Positions 57,243-64,000 of a DNA stretch of 64,000 bases are shown one piece after another. Source of the stretch: Paulownia fortunei. Its lineage: Eukaryota > Streptophyta > Magnoliopsida > Lamiales > Paulowniaceae. The first letter of the stretch is position 1. Every line of letters starts with the position of its first letter. Made by a program: the position numbers and the translations under genes. The notes below the pieces were generated by a model. It worked only from the letters and a program-made list of their open reading frames with translations, was not told the DNA's origin and ran no database searches. The DNA is taken from assembly GCA_019321725.1 (NCBI GenBank), contig CM033120.1:2294001-2358000 (forward strand), given 5' to 3'.

Positions 57243-57544
57243 TAGAGATGGCAATGGAACGGGTTTGTCAATATACAAGATCCACCCCATCAAGATTTTT
57301 AAGGACTCGAACCCGGATCCCCCACCAGCACGTCAAGTCGGGGTTAGACCCACTGCACCTATTTTATAATTTTTAAAATATTAAAAAATATATTTTAAAA
57401 AATAACACTACTTAAATTCTCTAAAATTATATTTTTCAAAAAATAATATTACATACTTACATACACATTATAATAAAGATAAATAAAAAAATTAAACGAA
57501 AGAGGTTAGAGAGTAAGATTTGGACCCTCCCATTGCCCACCCTA
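57243..57544. mobile_element. hAT-type MITE-4, 302 bp, with perfect target duplication
   Basis: Ends TAGAGATGGCAATGG and CCCATTGCCCACCCTA. The 8-bp target duplication AATTTAAT is perfect (57235-57242 and 57545-57552). Inverted relative to MITE-2 by its AT-rich core. The best-preserved member of the family here. Confidence 0.9.
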
Positions 57545-57713
57545 AATTTAATTCCTAATGGCCTTTTCATGGATACATTCTTTACCACTAATAAAGCAAA
57601 ATCCACATTTCAATATCAAAATTCCATTAACATCCTAATTCTACCGTCTCTCACTTACTACAACATGCATGAAATTTCATTTTACTTTTATTTTATTTCA
57701 AAATTGGATAGAG

Positions 57714-57926
57714 GAATTTGGATTCAACAAAAGGATTTGAAGTTAAGGATTTTTAAATAATTTTATTTTAGATAAATTTGAAATCCATCACAATGATGAA
57801 AAGAATAACTTAAAGCAGGTTTTAAAGTATTTAAAATCTATTGTAACTCAAAATTGACCAAACAAATTTAATATATATGTTATTATGGATTTGATATCCT
57901 TAATTCTCAAATCTTTCAATCCAAAT
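57714..57926. mobile_element. Hairpin-type MITE remnant
   Basis: The left arm ATTTGGATTCAACAAAAGG, then ATTTGAAGTTAAGGAT, is mirrored by the right arm (reverse complement ATTTGGATTGAAAGATTTGA, then GAATTAAGGATAT). About 130 bp separates the arms. Target duplication not resolved. Confidence 0.55.
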
Positions 57927-58230
57927 ACGATTTAAAATTTATACAAAGCAAATGATAGAAACAATGAGAATATTAGCCATTATTAATTACAAGATCAAAG
58001 AAAATAAAAGCGTAATGCATTATAATATATGATAAATGCAACAAAACTGACTTGTTAATTCTTGTATATTTACACTTCATGTATAAAAAGTAGAAAAAAA
58101 TTACACATTCATTCACTTAAATACATTAATTCGAACAATGAAGACGACAAAAAATTAATCACCACAAGAATAAAAGGAGAGAATTAAAAAAAACGATGAT
58201 AAAATAGTTACCTCATCCAAAAGTTTAAAC

Positions 58231-58355
58231 TATTAGAGAGGTAAGTCATTTAACATTTTAATAACTCTAACACGCTCCCTCACATACTTAAGTTGTTAGA
58301 GAGGTAAGTCATTTAATATTTTAATAACTCTAATACACACTATCACATGCTGGGG
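58231..58355. repeat. Tandem duplication, 63-bp unit, two copies
   Basis: TTAGAGAGGTAAGTCATTTA and the following A(C/T)ATTTTAATAACTCTAA occur at 58233 and 58296. Just upstream of Copia-5. Confidence 0.85.
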
Positions 58356-58409
58356 TTTTTTATTAAGCCTACCACGTGAAATATTTTTCATATGTGGTTG
58401 TGAGATTCA

Positions 58410-58996
58410 TGTTGGTAAGTCCACTCAAATTGGGTGGCTACCAAACCAAAGAAAAATACCACCAAACTTTGAAAAAATAAAAAAGTTTAACCAAACTATT
58501 GAAAATTGGCAACAACCTTACCTATAAATAGAGTTCTTTGGGCATAGCTAAAACATACAAGAAAAATACAAGTACCAAGAGAGTTGAGTGAGAGAAAAAT
58601 AGAGTGTTTTGAGAGAAGAAAAAGGGAAAAAAATTCTAAGAATTTTTTGTTCTATCTTAAAATAGTCTTCATATTTTTCTTTGGAATTCCAAGTTGAGAA
58701 ACTTAAGATATTTGTGATCCAAGAGATATTCTCTTAAGTATTATTTGTGTATTCCCTAGTTTATGGAGAATCTTGTAAGCCTACTATATATATAGTGAAA
58801 GTTTTATCTGGATTACAGTCACGTGGTTTTTTCTAATTTTAGTTTTCCACGTAAAAAATTTTGTGTCAAATTTTTACTTTCTTGTACTATTATTTGGAAT
58901 TCTTAGTTTGAAACCATTTTTTAATCTAGCAAGTGGGAAAAGAATTTTCTAGTTCCGCTATGTTCGTGCCATTTATTTTAGCTTTCTTTCCCAATA
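58410..58996 (+). repeat. LTR of Copia-5
   Basis: Starts TGTTGGTAAG and ends CCAATA, followed two bases later by a copia primer-binding site. A TATA-like CCTATAAATAGAG is at 58520, then a purine-rich GAGAGTTGAGTGAGAGAAAAATAG typical of copia LTR leaders. No second LTR found. Confidence 0.75.
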
Positions 58997-58998
58997 AG

Positions 58999-59011
58999 TA
59001 GTATCAGAGCC
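58999..59011 (+). other. Primer-binding site of Copia-5
   Basis: TAGTATCAGAGCC, one base from TGGTATCAGAGCC. Confidence 0.8.
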
Positions 59012-59017
59012 ACATTA

Positions 59018-60294
59018 TGTAATACCCGAGTCTCGTGCTACTCATATAGTCAATATAGTTCATGCATTTCATGCTACGTATGTGTCATTTGTATTTTTAA
59101 TTGAGAAATTAATTACAGCGATTATAACACATCAATTAGATAATATTAGAATAAATTCGAGATGAGAAATTAAGGTATTTAAAAGATTTTAATTGGGTTG
59201 AAGTATAAATTTTAAAATTTGATTGTTACTTAATTAAATTTAAAATTTAAGATCCCTTATGAGATTTGATATAGTAAACCTATTGATTAAGAATGAAAAT
59301 TAATATGCTATAGTTTTACAGGTTGCCTTATATCTAAGGTTAGAGAGGAGAATCTTATTAACCTTCAGTAGGATATCAAAGGTGAAAGATTAGTGAAAAT
59401 ACATTTGCAACTATAATATATGGACATAGTATTTCGTGCATTATCTATATTAAAAATAATCCTTGTGTGTTGATATTTGTATTGTGAGTATTATACATAT
59501 TTTATAGTGCATTTGTTGCTTAAATGATGGGACATAGGATTTATTATGTCATTGGACATGCCATTCATCAGCATTTACATGTTCATGCATAACACGTGCT
59601 CACAGTTGAGATTTGTGCACATATGACATTATTTTCATAAAGAAAAAATTTCGGTTGGCCACTACCAGTGTATCAAGACCTGTGTGGCTTATTTATATGA
59701 TATTTTATGATGCCACGAGTATTACTTCTCGGAGGATCATAAAGGTTGACAGGGGATGCGCATCTGGTGGCCACAAGAAGATGGACCACTTGATTGTGCC
59801 CTTATTGAAGCCACTAGTGGGAAGACATGGAGTGGAGCTCTGGTGAACCCAAAAGATGGCCCCCGAAATATGTCAATCTATTTATAGCCATGTGATTATT
59901 GATATTGTTGATAGCTCTATCCGATACATAATAGGTAAACCAAGGGCCCAGATATGAAAAATGATTTTGAATGAACTATGCATGAATTTGCATTCTTGTC
60001 ATGATCTTATAGAAATGTGTTGCATATATGTTAGATTATCCCTTCAATATTAGCTCACATAGTTCACGTATTGTAGGTAAATTTTGATGACAATTGAAAT
60101 CATGGACTTATTGGACAAGCCGCTGAAGTTCCTACAGGTTCTGAGAATAATGTAGTCGTTGTAGGTCTTTTGCATATATATATATATTAGTCTCTGAGTG
60201 AGAAACTAGTTTAATATTTATTAAGCGGGAGAAAAAAAAATTCATACATACACACAAGTTCTATCATGTAAAAATTTATTATATATATATAATT
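59018..60294. mobile_element. Insertion inside the Copia-5 leader, possibly a solo LTR
   Basis: Splits the Copia-5 leader: CCACATTATGTA before it and ATGTAGTAATTG after it share ATGTA, a plausible 5-bp target duplication. The insert starts TGTAATACCCGAGTC and contains a GC-richer core (ATCTGGTGGCCACAAGAAGA near 59762) of the kind found in gypsy LTRs. No protein: the 77-codon frame at 59613-59846 is not recognisable. The class is an inference. Confidence 0.4.
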
Positions 60295-60620
60295 ATGTAG
60301 TAATTGAAGAGTTACAATTTACGATTGTGAATTAAAAAAATAAAATAATCGATATCTTTTGGCAAGATATTCAAATTAAATAGATCGAACTATTCTATTT
60401 AAAAATTGAGTATGTTCAATCTTTTCTGTTGTAAGGATCTTTGAGTCCTTGCATAGTGAAGATGAATAAAATATTATTCATAGAGAGACAGTAAGATAAA
60501 TTCAATGTTTTTTCAAGCATGGTATATTGCATCATTTTGCAAATTCAAACTTCAAAGTACTTTTACTCATTGGTACAACTTCAACTCATTGGTACAACTT
60601 CAAACATGCTATGGAAATGT
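60295..60620 (+). pseudogene. Copia-5 leader and gag start, remnant
   Basis: Aligns with 51245-51500 of Copia-4 (ATTGTGAATTAAAAAAAT, TCTTTTGGC, TGTAAGGATCTTT, TATTGCATCATTTTGCAAAT). Frame is destroyed. ACTCATTGGTACAACTTCAA is duplicated at about 60570. Confidence 0.6.
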
Positions 60621-61480
60621 TTTGAATAGGTAGAATTATAATTACTGATTATATTTCAAATAACCGAAGAAAACTATATGAATTTTCATAAATAATATGA
60701 TGGCATGGTGAACAGTCATATCAAATTATTTTTTTATTAATATACTAAAAGTAAATTTTGCAATAAAAATATTTTTTGTTTTTTAATTAAAACTGCCAAA
60801 TCACAAACAGCCCAAAACCGCATCTTTCAATTTATTTAATAACATAATAATTTAAAATTAATATTTAATAAAATAAAATATGATAATTTAATTTTTAATT
60901 AATAAAAAAAAACAGCCAAACCAAAATGATTACCTATAGTTAAATCCAACTAAATTTGGACAACTGACATTCGAGCGCCTGTCTGATCCGAAAGAAATAA
61001 CACCGAGTAAATATTATTCTTGGCTACAGAATACACATTTCACATCAAAACTTGGCTACAGAAACGGGTTCAATTATTCTGTTTCATTTTTCCATTAACA
61101 CTTAGGCGCCAAAAACAGGAGCTTCATGTGTATTAACAGACGAGGCAAAAAAATTACAATGTAACAGAATCATTTGGAGCAATATGCCACACAAAAAAAC
61201 CAAATTACAAGTCTACTAATGCTCTGTTTCAGTGGACCATGAAACTCATTTTCAAGCCAAACAATAAGACCAACCATATGAATAACTTATTATCTGACTC
61301 TGTTATGCTTGAAATTCAAGACAAGAGCCAGTACACTAGTATGGACGCCGACAATAGATTTAGGAGCAGCAAAATTTCCTTATAAGAACTAAATTTAAAT
61401 CCTATATAGCAGCACATATTCTAGTACAAAGAAGATAAGGATAAATACACTGATTTCATTAAAAACAATCCACAACTAAC
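60621..61480. other. Intergenic DNA
   Basis: AT-rich to about 60950, then more balanced sequence (61000-61480) that may belong to the 3' part of the minus-strand transcription unit. No protein recognised. Confidence 0.4.
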
Positions 61481-61499
61481 ACTAAAATACAGCTTCCAC

Positions 61500-62390
61500 G
61501 TTCACCAAGCAGGTGCAACAGCAAATGCAGGAACTTGACCCACTAAAACATAAAGACAGTGCATTATGTTTATGCAACTCATAACTTAAGGTCTTATTAG
61601 CCAGCCGGCAACACATTTTATTAGATTCACAAAGTCAAGGTGGCATGCAGCCTGCATTATGCACCAATATCAAGTTTCATCCACCAATCGAACAACAAAC
61701 ATCCATATATTTCACAATTATAACCTATTACAATTATAAAAGGATGTACACTTTTCATTAAAATATCCCATTAAAAAAAGAATCTGAAAACCAATCATAA
61801 TTGCCATGTAGTGCTGTTATTTAACTCCAATCTCGTGGGAAATTTTAGGAGAAGAAGCTGATGACAACACAACAATATATGAGTTTTTCAGACCCTAAAC
61901 CCAATGTTTATCTTAGGGGCAAGAGTATAGTGAAACTCAATCAAATCAAAACAATTTTTGATACTTTCTCCAAAAAATTCAATGTAAAACATAAATATCA
62001 AAACACGTGCAAAATATCAAAATCTTCTTTTTATTTGCCTCAGAAAAGTGAATTTGATCACTTGCAATATAGATTCACCAAGGAGGTTCCCCCTGCAAAA
62101 GCAAGGACCTGGCTTCACTACAGCTCATTTACTATCCAACGTAACATCATTGGCAGTAATATATTCCCATAAAGACAATAAAAATAAGCACTCGAAATCA
62201 TAACAAATTATTTCGAACTCAATACAACTAAAACACAAACTATATTTATATATATATATATATAGTCTCAGATTTTCCAATGATTTCATGGTAAGATGTA
62301 GCAGCCCAAGTAGGTTCTCCCTGAAAATCAGGGACTTGGGATCAGCTACACCTCAATTATGTGGATTAGTACATCATTGACTACACAATC
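61500..62390 (-). repeat. Three diverged copies of a roughly 75-bp motif
   Basis: Plus-strand matches start with CACCAAGCAGGTGC (61504), CACCAAGGAGGTTCCCCCTG (62076) and GCCCAAGTAGGTTCTCCCTG (62304), continue (A/G)AC(T/C)TG, and in the last two end ACATCATTG. On the minus strand copy 3 folds into a strong hairpin: outer arms CCCAAGT and ACTTGGG, inner arms CCCTGA and TCAGGG. Function unknown: repeated exons, small structured RNAs or a minor repeat family. Confidence 0.5.
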
Positions 62391-62399
62391 TTTAAAATT

Positions 62400-63270
62400 A
62401 ATGAAAATTCTAAAATATAAAATATGTACAAAAAAAGTCGAGGCTCAGATATTAGACAGCTTTATCAATCAAGAATTTTCTGAAGCAGAACTGGCATAAT
62501 TAAGCTGTAAAACAATCATCACAGCCACAAAAGTTTCAGACACTCTGGCTAATAAACTGAAAAAATATAAAATATCAAAAAACTCAAAATTTAATTATTT
62601 TAATGGCTCATATTAAGAAATTCAACCATTGTTTTGATTTATACTTCATGGACTACAAATCTCAGAAGCGCGGATAATCAATTTAATCATAGCCAAAACC
62701 AAAATATTGCACTAAAAGAACAAAACCCTAATCTTGAAATTCTGATTTTTCAGATGTAGCGGATATTTTTAGAGGTAGATCAATGGGAAAAAGGTGAAAA
62801 CCCCCACGTGAAAACCGCATCAAATTTTTGCCTCCATGACTAGCCCTTTTTCCAGTAAAAATTATCAGAAAAAAAGGCTAAAGGTGTGGAGAGGCAAGTA
62901 AATATATTAAATTAAAATATAGGCAAAAAAAAATGTGACCGTCAATTTGACACAGATTAGCCATTGGGTAAAAAAGGTACAGTAAGACAAATCTGCAACA
63001 CTAGACGGCGTCGCTGTTGCACGAGCATTGGGGCTTCTTTCTTCAGCTGTAAATTTTCAGAGGAGCCCGGGAGGCTACGTGCAAATCACACACAGAATTA
63101 CAGAAATTGGGGTTTAAATTCAGACAAAAATTGGGGCAATAGATCTGAAGGGTTTGATATGATTCATAGAAGACTGATCAAAAGCTGAAATTGGATTACG
63201 ATTTTGAAGGGATTTTATCAAGTAGGGTTTGAGATAGAAGAACTGGAGAAGCGATGGAGGTGGTGATGGG
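62400..63270 (-). other. Possible transcript body without recognised protein
   Basis: Downstream of the promoter at 63291 I find no frame longer than about 70 codons and no domain. The stretch 63000-63070 is GC-balanced and exon-like (reads LQLKKEAPMLVQQRRRLVLQ on the minus strand), but I cannot assign it. A non-coding host transcript is one explanation. Confidence 0.3.
62442..62534 (-). ncRNA. Candidate box C/D snoRNA
   Basis: The minus strand has a C box GTGATGA (about 62519-62513), a C'-like TGATTGA, and a D box CTGA (about 62458-62455), roughly 65 bases apart overall. GGC before the C box and GCC after the D box could pair as the terminal stem. D' candidates (CTGC, TCAG) lie between. I did not match the guide segment to rRNA, so this is a shape-based call. 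Confidence 0.3.
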
Positions 63271-63365
63271 TATGAGCGAACGAGGCTTTGGGTTTTATAG
63301 AGAAACCCTAACCACAATGGTGCCTGTGGAGCTACGGAGTCCGAAAAATACCAAATGGGCTAACC
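63160..63365 (-). promoter_or_regulatory. Promoter and 5' leader of a minus-strand transcription unit
   Basis: Minus-strand TATA box CTATAAAACC (63300-63291), a telo-box AAACCCTAA on the plus strand at 63303-63311, and a site II-type TGGGCT at 63356-63361. This trio is known from promoters of plant ribosomal-protein and snoRNA genes. The presumed leader is CT-rich with no early long frame; the first ATG (near 63162) opens only a 15-codon frame. Confidence 0.5.
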
Positions 63366-63369
63366 CGTT

Positions 63370-64000
63370 AACCCGGTCAAGACAGGACAGGTAAAATTAG
63401 GGTTTGTGAACAAATCGGATAGATTCGACCTGAATTTGACATGTAGATCTAATTTTGTGACCATTCAAAAATTTAAATCTGGATTTGGGTTAAAAACATT
63501 TTGAATATAATTGAATTCAAATTCGATGTTGTATATTTGATTCAATTAGGATCCAAATATGTTAAACTAAGTATTAAATGTCTAATGAATTAGGATCCAA
63601 ATATGCTAGATTAAGCATTTTAATTAGTATATTTACCTGGGTGTTAATGAATTCTATATGATTTCGGTTCCTTTATATATGTAATTTGTAATTACAATTT
63701 ATTTCTATCAGGTATTTCCCTTTTACTAAAATAATATAATGAATCGTATATGATATGTTTCCTTTCTATATCTAAATTTGTAATTATAATTTATTTCTAT
63801 CATCTAATTCCCTTTTAAGAAAATTTGCACTAAGAATTAGTTTTGGTAGTATAATGTTAAAATTTTCAGAAGATGAACTTATAAGATCTTAAAGTAAGAT
63901 AAGATTAAACTCTTTTAAAAAGACTAAAAAGATTTCCTAACTAATATTAACATTTTAACAAAGTTATTTAGTTTTGACTTTATTAATTACAAAATTATCA
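63370..64000. other. AT-rich intergenic DNA with short tandem duplications
   Basis: AATTAGGATCCAAATATG is repeated at about 63545 and 63590, and TTTGTAATTA(C/T)AATTTATTTC at about 63686 and 63776. No gene visible to the window edge. Confidence 0.55.

Noticed and set aside
61861..62172. 103-codon plus-strand frame in the putative non-coding unit
   Set aside because: No domain, AT-driven composition, and it overlaps the repeated 75-bp motif on the opposite strand of the promoter; not supported as a gene.
1..64000. CRISPR arrays, operons or a prokaryotic-type defence system
   Set aside because: All tandem arrays seen lack regular spacers and associated genes, and the window is clearly plant nuclear DNA.

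Overview
This window is nuclear DNA of a eudicot plant. The evidence is a ten-exon NDB1-type mitochondrial NAD(P)H dehydrogenase gene with GT-AG introns, a cluster of pectin methylesterase inhibitor (PMEI) sequences, AT-rich intergenic DNA and a dense load of plant transposons: Ty1-copia, Ty3-gypsy, LINE, hAT and Tourist MITEs, and gag-only LTR elements. I cannot name the species.

Layout. (1) 1-27,100 holds three copies, A, B and C, of an ancestral tandem duplication. Its unit runs from the PMEI promoter through PMEI and several kb of 3' flank. A (about 50-8,080) carries a PMEI with a premature stop and a LINE insertion. B (about 8,080-22,440) has lost its PMEI; a transposon nest (a deleted copia, then a large repeat-rich LTR element with a younger copia inside it) sits where the gene should be. 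C (about 22,440-26,830) carries a PMEI with a one-base deletion, a SINE-like insertion in the promoter and a hAT MITE downstream. No intact PMEI remains in the sequence as given. (2) 27,110-36,515 is a near full-length copia element on the minus strand with long LTRs, a perfect 5-bp target-site duplication and an unusual GC-rich leader full of strong hairpins. (3) About 37,400-40,175 is an internally deleted Athila-like gypsy remnant on the plus strand. (4) 42,348-48,505, minus strand, is the one clearly intact gene: NDB1, 577 codons, with a three-copy 155-160 bp tandem repeat in intron 1. (5) 49,400-60,600 is a second transposon nest: hAT MITEs, a 1.1-kb Tourist MITE, a gag-like ORF on the minus strand between direct repeats, and copia fragments. 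(6) 61,000-63,370 looks like a minus-strand transcription unit whose promoter combines a TATA box, a telo-box and a site II motif. I see no recognisable protein there, but there is one candidate box C/D snoRNA.

How the parts relate. Only NDB1 is convincingly functional. It should encode the external, calcium-binding, NADPH-preferring dehydrogenase of the inner mitochondrial membrane. The rest is best read as the decay history of a small PMEI cluster: tandem duplication, different inactivating lesions in each copy, and transposons accumulating between them. I found no CRISPR array, operon, confident tRNA or rRNA gene, or new defence-type system. The least ordinary signals are structural: repeated palindromes inside LTR elements, the GC-rich hairpin cluster in a copia leader, the family of four hAT MITEs with target duplications, and the independent breakage of both PMEI copies.
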